The position numbers were made by a program, and so were the translations under genes. The notes under the pieces are model-generated. The model did not search any database. It was given only the letters and a program-made list of their open reading frames with translations, and had not been told where the DNA came from. DNA of 64,000 nucleotides, from contig NZ_JBAMDA010000001.1 of the NCBI RefSeq assembly GCF_036964665.1, forward strand, positions 1,054,001 through 1,118,000, written 5' to 3'. The first letter of the stretch is position 1. Each line of letters starts with the position of its first letter. Shown here in pieces: positions 27,032 through 35,820 of this stretch. Origin of the DNA: Nitrobacter sp. NHB1 (GTDB lineage Bacteria > Pseudomonadota > Alphaproteobacteria > Rhizobiales > Xanthobacteraceae).

Positions 27032-29764
27032 GTGTTGGTCGGGCCTAGGGGACGGGTCCGTGTTCTTGCCATGCTCGCCCCTGATGGTTTAGTCGCGATG
27101 CGCGCTGTCGCCGCCGTTCTGCTGTTTGTGACCGCTGCACACGCTGCTCTCTGGGGAGTTCTTCAGGAAAGACAGCAGGCTCCCGACTTCAAGGGTGTTC
27201 TGAACAGCGTATCCTACGCGCCGTTCGAAGGGTCGGCGCATCCCGACGTCGACAATATCCCCACTGCCGAGAAAATCCGGTCCGACATGAAAGCGCTGGT
27301 ACACTTGACCCGCGCGATCCGTCTGTATTCGTCGACCGGCGGCGTCGAACTTGTGCCGCCGATCGCCAATGAGTTCGGCCTCAAGGTCATGGTCGGCGCG
27401 TGGATCGACAAACATGTCGAGCGCAACGAGCGCGAGATGCTGGCGGCCATCGATCTCGCGAAACACAACAGCAACGTCAACGGAATCGTCGTCGGCAACG
27501 AGACGATCTTTCGCGGCGATCAAAAGGTCGCCGACCTTATCAAGCTCATTCAGCGCGTGAAGGGTTCCGTGAATGTACCTGTGACCACAGGCGAAATCTG
27601 GAACATCTGGCTTGAGCACCCCGAGCTTGCATCGTCGGTCGATTTCATCGCTGCGCACATCCTGCCCTATTGGGAAGGCTTTTCCAGCAAGCAGGCCGTC
27701 GATCAGGCCCTCATTATTTATCAAAAGCTGCGCGATGCCTTTCCCGGCAAACGGATCGTGATCGCCGAGTTCGGCTGGCCGAGCGCCGGGTACAATCTCA
27801 GGAACGCCAGTCCCGGCCCGCTCCAGCAGGCTGTCACGCTTCGCAATTTTGTCACCAAGGCCCAGTCGATCGGCATGGAATACAACATCGTCGAAGCCAT
27901 CGACCAGCCATGGAAGTTCTTCGAGGGCGGCGTCGGCCCCTACTGGGGCATTCTCGACGCGGATCGCGAGCCCAAATTTTCCTGGACCGGCCCTGTCGTC
28001 AATCCAGCCTACTGGAAGCTCGCAGGTATCGCGCTTCTGATCGGGGTCCTGTTGTCCTTGCCCATTCTGCGGCTCGTCCGTCCGACGGTGATGCAGGCTC
28101 TGCTGCTCTCGGCAGCCGCCAACGGCGTCGGCGCCTGGGTCGCAACCGTCTTCGCCTACTGGACCGGCCATTACTTCGTTTTCGGTTCGGCCTTCGCAAT
28201 GACGCTCGGCATGATCCTGCTGGTGCCGCTGATCCTGATCGCGATGGCGCGCATCGCGGAGATCGCGGCCGTGGCATTCGGACAGCGCCCGCAGCGGCTG
28301 GTCACGAGGGAGGCAGCGGCGACGCAGGCGACCGCAGGCACTCCGCTGCCCAAAGTCTCGATTCACGTGCCCGCGTATTTCGAGCCGCCCGAGATGCTTA
28401 AGCAGACGCTCGATGCGGTCGCGCGCCTGGACTACCCTAATTTCGAATGCGTGGTGATCATCAACAACACCCCCGATCCGGCATTCTGGCAGCCGATCCA
28501 GGATCACTGCCGTGCGCTTGGCGAGCGTTTCAAGTTCGTCAACGCCGAGAAGGTCGAAGGCTTCAAGGCCGGTGCGCTGCGAATCGCCATGGAGCGCACC
28601 GCTGCCGACGCCGAGATCATCGGCGTCATCGATGCCGATTATGTGGTGCAGCCGGACTGGCTCAGGGATCTGGTGCCGGTCTTCAACGATTCCCGCGTCG
28701 GCCTGGTTCAGGCGCCGCAGGATCACCGCGACGGCGACCGCTCGCTGATGCACTACGCCATGAACGGAGAATATGCCGGCTTCTTCGACATCGGCATGGT
28801 CCAGCGCAATGAGGCCAACGCCATCATCGTCCATGGCACGATGTGCCTGATCCGCCGCACCGCGATGGATATGGCGGGGGGCTGGGCCGGCGATACCATT
28901 TGCGAGGATACTGATCTCGGGCTCGCGATGATCGAGCATGGCTGGGTTACGCACTACACCAACACCCGCTATGGCTACGGCCTGCTGCCCGACACCTACG
29001 AGGCGTTCAAGAAGCAGCGCCACCGCTGGGCCTATGGCGGCTTCCAGATCGTCAAGAAGCACTGGCGCCGCTTTCTGCCGGGCGCGAGCCGGCTGTCGAA
29101 AGACCAGAAGCGCGAATTCGCCCTGGGCTGGCTCAACTGGCTCGGCGCCGAAAGCCTCGGCGTCCTCGTTGCGATCCTGAACCTGATCTGGGTGCCGATC
29201 GTGGCCTTCGCCGACATCGCCATCCCCGATAAGATCCTGACCTTGCCAATCATCGCCGCGTTTCTGGTGTCGCTGATCCATTTCGTGGCGCTGTACCGCC
29301 TGCGCGTGCCGGTCAAAACCGCACAGATGCTGGGAGCCATGGTGGCCGCCATGTCGGTGCAGTGGACCGTGTCCCGGGCCGTCGCGCAGGGACTCATCAC
29401 CGAGAACCTTGCCTTCGCGCGCACCTCGAAAGGCGGCCTGTCGCGGATGTCGATCGAGTTTCAGGCATTCTGGGAGGCGGTGATCGGCGTTCTCCTGCTG
29501 GTCGGAGCCGCGGTGCTGATCGTGTCCAATCAGTACAAGGAGGTCCACGAGATCTACATCTTCGCGGGCGTGCTGGTGCTTGAGAGCCTGCCGTTCCTGT
29601 CGGCCGTCGCGATCGCCATCCTCGAGACCTCGCGCATCAACAAGTTTTCGTTCTGGCGCAACGCCCGCATCCGCAGCGCGGAACTGATCGGGCTGCGGCC
29701 GGCGCCGATGCCGACCAGCGCGTCGCCACCCGTCGGCCCCGAGATTCATCGCGAAATAACCTGA
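27032..29764 (+). CDS. ndvB: Cyclic beta-(1,3),(1,6)-glucan synthase NdvB
   Basis: The 910-aa (~100-kDa) inner-membrane protein combines a GH17-like domain (residues ~55-320; GNE with Glu157, AEFGWPS with Glu246), membrane helices at ~330-410, a GT2 domain (~440-690) and further helices to ~870. The GT2 domain has D534AD, the acceptor-binding CEDTDL (E625-D626) and QRHRW (662-666), all features of processive glycosyltransferases. It polymerises UDP-glucose, and its GH17 part probably branches or cyclises the glucan. The GTG at 27032 is the longest start; the ATGs at 27071 and 27098 are alternatives. Confidence 0.88.
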   Translation: MLVGPRGRVRVLAMLAPDGLVAMRAVAAVLLFVTAAHAALWGVLQERQQAPDFKGVLNSVSYAPFEGSAHPDVDNIPTAEKIRSDMKALVHLTRAIRLYSSTGGVELVPPIANEFGLKVMVGAWIDKHVERNEREMLAAIDLAKHNSNVNGIVVGNETIFRGDQKVADLIKLIQRVKGSVNVPVTTGEIWNIWLEHPELASSVDFIAAHILPYWEGFSSKQAVDQALIIYQKLRDAFPGKRIVIAEFGWPSAGYNLRNASPGPLQQAVTLRNFVTKAQSIGMEYNIVEAIDQPWKFFEGGVGPYWGILDADREPKFSWTGPVVNPAYWKLAGIALLIGVLLSLPILRLVRPTVMQALLLSAAANGVGAWVATVFAYWTGHYFVFGSAFAMTLGMILLVPLILIAMARIAEIAAVAFGQRPQRLVTREAAATQATAGTPLPKVSIHVPAYFEPPEMLKQTLDAVARLDYPNFECVVIINNTPDPAFWQPIQDHCRALGERFKFVNAEKVEGFKAGALRIAMERTAADAEIIGVIDADYVVQPDWLRDLVPVFNDSRVGLVQAPQDHRDGDRSLMHYAMNGEYAGFFDIGMVQRNEANAIIVHGTMCLIRRTAMDMAGGWAGDTICEDTDLGLAMIEHGWVTHYTNTRYGYGLLPDTYEAFKKQRHRWAYGGFQIVKKHWRRFLPGASRLSKDQKREFALGWLNWLGAESLGVLVAILNLIWVPIVAFADIAIPDKILTLPIIAAFLVSLIHFVALYRLRVPVKTAQMLGAMVAAMSVQWTVSRAVAQGLITENLAFARTSKGGLSRMSIEFQAFWEAVIGVLLLVGAAVLIVSNQYKEVHEIYIFAGVLVLESLPFLSAVAIAILETSRINKFSFWRNARIRSAELIGLRPAPMPTSASPPVGPEIHREIT

Positions 29765-29912
29765 TCCGGCCGGCGTTGCACCGCTTGCAGGTTGCTGGAA
29801 AATTTGCCTGTAAGACTTGGATTCCGGTGGGTTAATTTGCGTTGTAAGTGTCGCCCGCCAAACCCGGCGCTATTGACCCGCGCTGGCGGTACCCCTACAC
29901 AGCGCTGCACGT

Positions 29913-29988
29913 GAGCGCGTAGCTCAGGCGGTAGAGCACGTGACTTTTAATCATGGGGTCGTGGGTTCGAGTCCCACCGCGCTCACCA
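29913..29988 (+). tRNA. tRNA-Lys (anticodon TTT)
   Basis: The 76-base cloverleaf has acceptor arms gagcgcg/cgcgctc, anticodon loop cttttaa (TTT), T arm gtgggttcgagtcccac and an encoded CCA. Its 3' 51 bases form the left attachment repeat of the element that follows, so the gene is reconstituted after integration. Confidence 0.98.
29938..29988 (+). repeat. attL: 3' part of tRNA-Lys, 51-bp direct repeat
   Basis: The 51 bases from acgtgac to caccgcgctcacca are identical to 48367-48417. The repeat covers the anticodon stem-loop, variable loop, T arm and 3' acceptor of the tRNA, a classic tyrosine-integrase target. Confidence 0.95.
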
Positions 29989-30227
29989 AAACCCCAAGTA
30001 ATACAATAGCTTGCTTTAGTAGCCGATTTTGGCGACCGAAGACCAACCGATTTAACTAACATTTGACTAGGTCAGGCACCGGCTACCAAGTCTTTTATGA
30101 CGATTCTTTGCAGCTTAGTTTGCCCTGCCCCTTGCTGCTGCGTCCCGGATCACGTATATTGATGAAGGGCGAGCCTACTTTCCTATTGTAAAGGCCGCCC
30201 CCCTCCGAAACCTTCCGGAGGGAAAAA
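29989..30227. other. Left end of the element before the Xis-like gene
   Basis: No gene is supported in these 239 bases. They contain ttgactag (30063-30070), one base off the paired ttgactatg motif found near the right end, and a GGAGGG ribosome-binding site at the right margin for the next gene. Confidence 0.4.
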
Positions 30228-30488
30228 ATGCCGAAATCGGCCAAAGCTAGCAAACCACCAAAAACCACTAAAACCTCGACCCACAAGGCGTATCGCGCAC
30301 CTGATGCCGGTGCGCTGCTCGTTAACCGCGCGCAGGTCGCGCGCCTCTTGTCCTGCTCACGATCCACAATCATCCGACTTGAGGAAGCTGGCAGGCTTCG
30401 TCCCGTAAAGCTCATACGCGCGCGAAACGGCGTCACCTTTTACCGCGCCGCCGAAGTGCGCGCTCTCGCGTCAGGGGGTGACGCATGA
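30228..30488 (+). CDS. AlpA/excisionase-like helix-turn-helix protein
   Basis: The 86-aa protein has a basic Lys/Thr N terminus and a MerR-type winged helix-turn-helix (LLVNRAQVARLLSCSRSTIIRLEEAGRLRPVK, residues ~30-60) followed by TFYRAAEV. This is the layout of AlpA/Xis proteins, which control integrase expression and excision in P4-like and PICI elements. It is preceded by GGAGGGAAAA and its stop overlaps the next start by four bases (ATGA). Direction of action is inferred from position next to attL. Confidence 0.75.
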   Translation: MPKSAKASKPPKTTKTSTHKAYRAPDAGALLVNRAQVARLLSCSRSTIIRLEEAGRLRPVKLIRARNGVTFYRAAEVRALASGGDA

Positions 30489-32794
30489 CACGGCGCAACA
30501 ACGAGACCGTCGAACGCGCCCCCACCCTTGACGATTTTGCAGGAAAGCGCCGGTGGGTTGCTTGGCGCGAGGAGCAGCGCAAAGGGTCCGAAAAGCTTAC
30601 AAAAGTCCCCTACGACCCCGTTAATGATAGAAAGGGCAGCTCGACCGATCCGTCGACATGGGGCACGCGAGAGCAAGCCGAGGCCGCTTGGCGTAACCAC
30701 CTAGACGACGGCTCCCGTGGTGGTGTTGGAATCGTCCTTGGCAAACTCAAGGACCGATCATGGTTGATGGGAATCGACCTCGACTCTTGCCTCGACCCGA
30801 AAACCGGAAAGATTGAATCGTGTGCGGCCAAGGTGCTTGATCGATTCAACACCTATGCCGAAGTCTCTCCTTCCGGGAAAGGCGTCAAGCTGTTCTTCCT
30901 CGTCGCACAGGAAGACGCCGACGCAGTCGCCGCTCTGTTTGAACGCAACGATCAGGGAAAATGGAAAGCACGAAAAGCATTCGTGGTAGACGCGCACCAC
31001 GAAATGGCGATTGATCGCGAGAGATATTACACCGTCACCGGCGAATGGCTGGAAGATTGGCCCGAGACGATAACCACAGTTAGCGTCGAAACTGTTCGAT
31101 GGTTTATCGAGGAGGCCGGACCAGAGTTTCTTGAGGCGAACGGCGTCACCACCTCTAACGCCAAGTTGACGGGCCGCGATCAGAGTGGTTCGGGCGTTGG
31201 TTTCGAATTCATGGGCGCGCGTAAGGCCGCAGGCGATTCCTATGAGGAAGCATGTACGGCCATTCTTGCCGACCGAGGTCGAGCAGGCGAATGGGCACGG
31301 CGCTCCGACTCCCGTCAATTGGAGAGAGCTTGGGGCAACAATAGCGCAGCAGCCCCACTCCATACATGGGACGACCCGGATTTGAGTTTGCTTGACGACC
31401 GCCGTGGCAAACTACCGTCCTTCCCTCTCGAAACGTTGCAATCAGAAAAGCTACGGAAATGGGCAAAGCGTGCTGCCATTGGAAGCGGCACCACGCTCGA
31501 ACATGTGATCGTGCCCTTCCTTGGAATCGCTTCCGGCTTGATTGGAGCCGCGCGTTGCGCGCGTCCGATACGCTCTTGGGTGGAGCCACTGACCTGTTGG
31601 ATTGCGCTCGTTGGCTATTCAGGATCGCGCAAGACACCGGGAATGATTGTATCACGACGCGCCCTCGACATTGTTGAAAGCGATCAGCGTGACTCAAACT
31701 TCGACCAAGAGCAGCAGCACAAGCAGAAACTTGCGATGGCGAAGCAGGCGCAAAAACATTGGGAAGAAGACGTTAAGGCAGCACATAAAGAGGGACGTAA
31801 GGCCCCGGTGCTGCCGAGTGAGGCAACCTACGACGAGACGTTCATAACGCCGCGCCTCTACGTCTCCGATGCAACCGTCGAAGCTCTAACTCTGCAATTG
31901 AAGGCACGACCGCAAGGTATGATCTTGTTTGTCGAGGAGTTGGCGCGCCTGTTTACGAACATGAGCCGTCACTCTCAAGGCTCTGATCAGGAATTTTGGT
32001 TGGAAGCTCACGACGGGCTTCCTTGGCGGCAAATACGCCTCGGGCGTTGCGCGCCTGATATTCCCCATCTGTTGATTGGGTTGATTGGAGGGTTGCAACC
32101 GGACAAATTGAAGCTGAGCTTCAAGGGGTCTGCTGACGGGATGAGCGCTCGCTTTCTGTATGCATGGCCGGAAGAGCCTCCCTATCGTGACCTTGAAGAC
32201 GTGATCGATCTTGTCGACCCGCAAATTGTAAAGGTGCTGAAAAGGCTGGCCTATCTCGACGACTTCCCCGAGGGGGATTTGAAACTTACCAAGCAGGCCC
32301 GCGATGAATTCAACGGGCTGCGGCACGAGGTCAGCGAAAAAATGAATGCTGTCTTCGGCCGCGAACGTGAGTGGTGGTCGAAGATACCCAAACACGTTCT
32401 CCGGCTTGCCGGAACATTGACCCTCCTGTGGTGGGCCTTCGAAGATAAACGCGGCCCGAAGTCGAGTGAGATACAAAGCGTCGATATCGAGAATGCTGCG
32501 AGCATGGTGCTTAACTTCTTCTGGCCGCACGCTTGCGCGGCGTTGCGACAGATTGGTCGCGATGAACAACATGCGGATGCGCGCAAGGTACTACAATGGT
32601 TGATCGCCACCGGGAAAGAACGAGTCCGTAATGAAGAGGTGCGGCGCAATCCGCTTGGGAAGTGTGATGCTGCCAACACGGATAAGGTAATGCAATTCCT
32701 GCGGCGCGCCGGTTGGTTGCGTCCATACAGCGAGAAAACCAAAGGTCGCTCCAAAAAAGGGTGGGACGTGAATCCGAAACTGCCAACAAGCTGA
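30485..32794 (+). CDS. Primase-polymerase / DUF3987 replication protein
   Basis: The 769-aa protein starts with a primase-polymerase (AEP-like) region: LMGIDLDSC (Asp98, Asp100) and AEVSPSGKGVK (residues ~125-135). The second half is DUF3987-like: a degenerate Walker A GYSGSRKT (377-384), then ILFVEELARLF as a possible Walker B around residue 480. Proteins of this kind initiate replication of phages, satellites and plasmids. It is coupled to the AlpA-like gene and followed immediately by the iterons at 32838-32971. The Walker A glycine-lysine pattern is atypical (SRK in place of SGK). Confidence 0.8.
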   Translation: MTRRNNETVERAPTLDDFAGKRRWVAWREEQRKGSEKLTKVPYDPVNDRKGSSTDPSTWGTREQAEAAWRNHLDDGSRGGVGIVLGKLKDRSWLMGIDLDSCLDPKTGKIESCAAKVLDRFNTYAEVSPSGKGVKLFFLVAQEDADAVAALFERNDQGKWKARKAFVVDAHHEMAIDRERYYTVTGEWLEDWPETITTVSVETVRWFIEEAGPEFLEANGVTTSNAKLTGRDQSGSGVGFEFMGARKAAGDSYEEACTAILADRGRAGEWARRSDSRQLERAWGNNSAAAPLHTWDDPDLSLLDDRRGKLPSFPLETLQSEKLRKWAKRAAIGSGTTLEHVIVPFLGIASGLIGAARCARPIRSWVEPLTCWIALVGYSGSRKTPGMIVSRRALDIVESDQRDSNFDQEQQHKQKLAMAKQAQKHWEEDVKAAHKEGRKAPVLPSEATYDETFITPRLYVSDATVEALTLQLKARPQGMILFVEELARLFTNMSRHSQGSDQEFWLEAHDGLPWRQIRLGRCAPDIPHLLIGLIGGLQPDKLKLSFKGSADGMSARFLYAWPEEPPYRDLEDVIDLVDPQIVKVLKRLAYLDDFPEGDLKLTKQARDEFNGLRHEVSEKMNAVFGREREWWSKIPKHVLRLAGTLTLLWWAFEDKRGPKSSEIQSVDIENAASMVLNFFWPHACAALRQIGRDEQHADARKVLQWLIATGKERVRNEEVRRNPLGKCDAANTDKVMQFLRRAGWLRPYSEKTKGRSKKGWDVNPKLPTS

Positions 32795-32837
32795 CTTTTT
32801 GCGTCGCAGATTCCGCTATTTTGGTTGATTTTCGAAA

Positions 32838-32971
32838 CTTTCCGACCTTTCCGACCTTTCCGGCCCAGGGTATGAGAATGAACTTTCCGGTACAGTAGAT
32901 TCTAATTTCTCTCTCTCTCTCTCTTTCCTCAATCTCTCTGGGAGGGCGGAAAGGTCGGAAAGGGCGGAAAG
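32838..32971. repeat. Inverted arrays of 9-bp iterons around a pyrimidine-rich tract
   Basis: Three tandem ctttccg(a/g)c units (32838-32864) and a fourth, ctttccggt (32883-32891), face three inverted units g(g/t)cggaaag (32945-32971). Between them is a CT-rich tract (about 32907-32940) with ctctctctct. Placed directly after the replication gene, this resembles an iteron-type replication origin; an alternative is an operator array for the small gene starting at 32995. Confidence 0.7.
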
Positions 32972-32994
32972 TTTACAACGAGGAGCAAAAACAC

Positions 32995-33222
32995 ATGGGT
33001 TCTCACCGAAACAACGATACCCCGCGCATTGTACGCGTTCGCCGCCGCCACCCTCCTCTCACGGGTGAACGACAGATCGCAGCCGATTCCACCGTAGTGA
33101 AATTGTTCAAAACGATTGGACGGAAGCGATCTCGCGCAGCGCAACATGTCGCCTTCGCGGCTCTGGCGGATTATCTAGCCAACGATCCGCAAACCAAAGA
33201 GTCACGACCACGTCACCGCTAA
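32995..33222 (+). CDS. Small basic hypothetical protein
   Basis: The 75-aa protein is Arg/His-rich (IVRVRRRHPPLTGERQIAAD) with a short Ala-rich helix. It has a good ribosome-binding site (GAGGAG 8 bases before the ATG) and starts 24 bases after the iteron array, so it may be controlled by whatever binds there. No domain recognised. Confidence 0.6.
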   Translation: MGSHRNNDTPRIVRVRRRHPPLTGERQIAADSTVVKLFKTIGRKRSRAAQHVAFAALADYLANDPQTKESRPRHR

Positions 33223-33322
33223 CGACCTCGCTTAAAGCGGAAGGATCAAACGCACGTCCAACATTCCCGCGCGTACAATCTCCTCTTAACTCTTGGGCAC
33301 AAGACAATCAGACGAGGCGGAC
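33223..33322. other. Spacer
   Basis: Nothing recognisable on either strand between the small basic gene and the weak minus-strand frame beyond it. Confidence 0.3.
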
Positions 33323-33565
33323 TCAGAACAGTGCCATGCATTCCACACCACAGATGCGCGATAGGCCGATTACCACCTGGCGGAGTGTCTGGTATGGGGA
33401 TTCATGGGCGTGTTTGAGGAGGGGGTAATCTTTGCCTTGCCCAATCCAACCTGTTGCGACGACTAATTGTTTGCTTGCGAATACTCGAATTAACCTTGCT
33501 GTGAAATCCCTTTGCATCGGTGTCAGTTGACCACGCTTAATATCCAGTTTGTGATTTAGTATCAT
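33323..33565 (-). CDS. Weakly supported small protein
   Basis: An 80-codon frame on the strand opposite its neighbours, with MQRDFTARLIRVFASKQLVVATGWIGQGKD inside. The ribosome-binding site (AGAGTAGG) is poor, and codon use is ordinary for the element. I recognise no domain. If real it is the only minus-strand gene between attL and the packaging genes. Confidence 0.35.
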   Translation of the reverse strand: MILNHKLDIKRGQLTPMQRDFTARLIRVFASKQLVVATGWIGQGKDYPLLKHAHESPYQTLRQVVIGLSRICGVECMALF

Positions 33566-33631
33566 GTGCCTACTCTTAATTTATACGTGATTTCAATACG
33601 TTACGTATGAACAATGTAAGCAGTGGATTTC

Positions 33632-33650
33632 TGACTATGCATTGACTATG
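33632..33650 (+). repeat. Paired tgactatg motif upstream of terS
   Basis: tgactatg at 33632-33639 and ttgactatg at 33642-33650, 11 bases apart. The same pair with the same spacing occurs at 48209-48228 beside the integrase. Candidate binding site for the integrase, Xis or a repressor. Confidence 0.55.
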
Positions 33651-33665
33651 TTTCCTCTAGGAAAA

Positions 33666-33685
33666 CGGCACTTCGCGAGGTGCCG
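33666..33685 (+). terminator. Hairpin before terS
   Basis: cggcac and gtgccg flank eight bases, followed by ctctt. The stem is short and the T run weak, so it may be an attenuator or operator instead of a terminator. Confidence 0.4.
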
Positions 33686-33706
33686 CTCTTAGGGTCTTGA
33701 ATTCAG

Positions 33707-34168
33707 ATGCCTACAAGCAAAAGCAAAATTAAAGGCAAGAACACCGCTAGCAACGGTGTACGCTCAGCACGCTTGTATAAATCAAATGCAAGATCGCGCG
33801 TGACAAACGGCGCGTCGTTACTACCAAATGTCGACGGACGTACTTTTTGGGTTAGGCGTTATCGCGACCTCAATTCGCTGTTGCTGTCCGATCAGGGTGG
33901 CGAGGAGAACGCCTCCGAAGCAAGGCGAATGCTTGTAAGGCGCGCGGCCTGCTTAGCTGTTGAACTTGAACGGCGCGAGGCCGTGATCGCAGAAGCGGGC
34001 GAGGCTACTGACAACCAGCTAGAAGTGTATGGGCGCACCTCAAATACATTGCGGCGTCTACTCGAAAGCCTCGGGCTTGAACGCCGCGCTCGCGATATCA
34101 CGCCTAGCTTGGATCAATACATAGCGCAGAACTATCCGCACGAATCCGAAGAGGAGTCGGACGGATGA
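33707..34168 (+). CDS. Terminase small subunit-like protein
   Basis: The 153-aa protein has a basic N terminus (SKSKIKGKN, then RSARLYKSNARSR), a helical middle (ASEARRMLVRRAACLAVELERREAV) and an acidic C terminus. Its position immediately before the large terminase, with a four-base ATGA overlap, and its helical layout suggest TerS, which selects DNA for packaging. No DNA-binding motif is certain, so the call is by context. Confidence 0.6.
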   Translation: MPTSKSKIKGKNTASNGVRSARLYKSNARSRVTNGASLLPNVDGRTFWVRRYRDLNSLLLSDQGGEENASEARRMLVRRAACLAVELERREAVIAEAGEATDNQLEVYGRTSNTLRRLLESLGLERRARDITPSLDQYIAQNYPHESEEESDG

Positions 34169-35790
34169 TTGAACGCGTCCGCATGTCATCTCGACAAGGT
34201 AGCCAAGCACAAAGAGCCTTGACGATCCTCGATGCGATGCGTGATCCCGCGTTGTTCAAACCGTTCTTTAAGAATCCAAGATCATGGAAAGCATGGCTGG
34301 TAGTCCTCGCAGCGATCTTTGCTCTGCCCATGACAACCGAGCAACTCGCGATCTATCAACAACTCACTGGGCGCACAGAAGCACAGAACAAGATCGCTAA
34401 GGAAGTTTGGTTATGCATTGGCAGACGTGGCGGCAAAAGCAGAATCCTTGCACTGATCGCGACATGGTTAGCCGCATTTCACGATTACAAACCGTATCTC
34501 GCACCCGGCGAAAAGGGTGTGGTGCAGATCATTGCCTGTGATAGGAGGCAGGCGAAAGTCGCTCTGCGATACGTGAAAGCCTTCATTTCGCAAACGCCGA
34601 TGTTGGCGCGCATGGTTGAGAGCGAGACTGCTGACAGCATTTCGCTGACCAACGACATTGTCATTGAAGTCGTCACCAATTCCTACAGGTCCTGCCGTGG
34701 ATTCACGCTGGTCGCGGCGCTATGCGACGAAATTTCCTTTTGGCAGGGCGAGGGCTGCGCAAATCCAGATACTGAAATTCTCGCTGCACTCCGACCCGCA
34801 ATGGCAACGATTCCGAACGCCATGCTGCTGTGTGCTTCGAGTCCCTACGCCAAGCGCGGCGCATTGTACGAGGCACATAAGGCTCACTTCGGCAAGGATC
34901 ATGATTCCGTTCTCGTCGTGCAGGCCGATACCGCAACAATCAATCCGATTGTCGACGCGAAGATCATAGCTGATGCCTATGAGGCTGATCCCGCTTCGGC
35001 AGCAGCCGAATTTGGCGCGCAATTCAGAAATGATATCGAATCGTTTGTCTCCATCGAGGCTGTGAATGCTTGTGTCTCACGAGGAATCTATGAACGTCCT
35101 TACGATCCGGCCAAATCATATCTCGCATTCGTCGATCCGTCAGGTGGCAGCGCGGATTCCTTCTGTCTCGCTGTCGGGCACCATGATTACGCGCGACAAA
35201 CCGTCGTGATCGATTGTCTTCGCGAAGTCCAACCGCCGTTCTCACCGGAAAGCGTCACTGAGAAGTTTTGCAGAACGTTGAAAGAGTATCGTGTCTCCGT
35301 CGTAACTGGCGATAGATACGGCGGTGAATGGCCTCGCGAGCAGTTTAGCAAGCTTGGCATTCGCTACGAACCGTCGGCGCTACCGAAATCCGAATTGTAT
35401 CGCGATCTACTGCCATTGATTAACTCGGCTCGTGTCGAACTGCTCGATCACGCCAAGCTCGTCAACCAACTTTGCGGACTGGAAAGACGTACCTCACGCG
35501 GCGGTAGAGATAGCATCGATCATAGTCCCGGCGCACATGACGACGTCGCAAACGTTGTCGCCGGACTGAGTTCGCTCGCCAATCAACATAACGGATATGA
35601 TTGCAGCTACCGGTGGGTTGACGGTGACAGCGACGACTCCGCTTCCGATGCCCGCGAACAGCGCCGCCAACGCATTCTCGCGATCATGAACGACGAGATC
35701 GACGGCGACAGTACTGGGCCAGCACACCCGACACTGAGCGACGAGGAATTGCGTCGGATCGCCAGCCCGATCAGGTTGGGAACATGGTGA
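34165..35790 (+). CDS. Phage terminase large subunit
   Basis: The 541-aa protein is a complete packaging motor: Walker A GRRGGKSR (86-93), Walker B VAALCDE (184-189), coupling motif LLCASSPYAK (221-230), and an RNase H-fold nuclease with acidic residues at VDPSGG (324), TGDRYGGEW (383) and HDDVANVVAG (459-460). It translocates DNA into a capsid and cuts it. Satellites usually carry only TerS and borrow the host phage TerL, so an intact TerL without portal or capsid is notable. A remnant of a related C terminus is at 39432-39582. Confidence 0.88.
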   Translation: MIERVRMSSRQGSQAQRALTILDAMRDPALFKPFFKNPRSWKAWLVVLAAIFALPMTTEQLAIYQQLTGRTEAQNKIAKEVWLCIGRRGGKSRILALIATWLAAFHDYKPYLAPGEKGVVQIIACDRRQAKVALRYVKAFISQTPMLARMVESETADSISLTNDIVIEVVTNSYRSCRGFTLVAALCDEISFWQGEGCANPDTEILAALRPAMATIPNAMLLCASSPYAKRGALYEAHKAHFGKDHDSVLVVQADTATINPIVDAKIIADAYEADPASAAAEFGAQFRNDIESFVSIEAVNACVSRGIYERPYDPAKSYLAFVDPSGGSADSFCLAVGHHDYARQTVVIDCLREVQPPFSPESVTEKFCRTLKEYRVSVVTGDRYGGEWPREQFSKLGIRYEPSALPKSELYRDLLPLINSARVELLDHAKLVNQLCGLERRTSRGGRDSIDHSPGAHDDVANVVAGLSSLANQHNGYDCSYRWVDGDSDDSASDAREQRRQRILAIMNDEIDGDSTGPAHPTLSDEELRRIASPIRLGTW

Positions 35791-35820
35791 AGCCTTTTCC
35801 GCAATGACAGGAGTCCGAAA

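Noticed and set aside
27089-29749. Long minus-strand frame opposite ndvB (886 codons)
   Set aside because: Antisense shadow of a GC-rich gene with no motifs; NdvB domains are unequivocal.
32907-32940. CT-rich tract as a CRISPR or simple repeat locus
   Set aside because: No spacer-repeat structure; the tract is treated as part of the iteron region.
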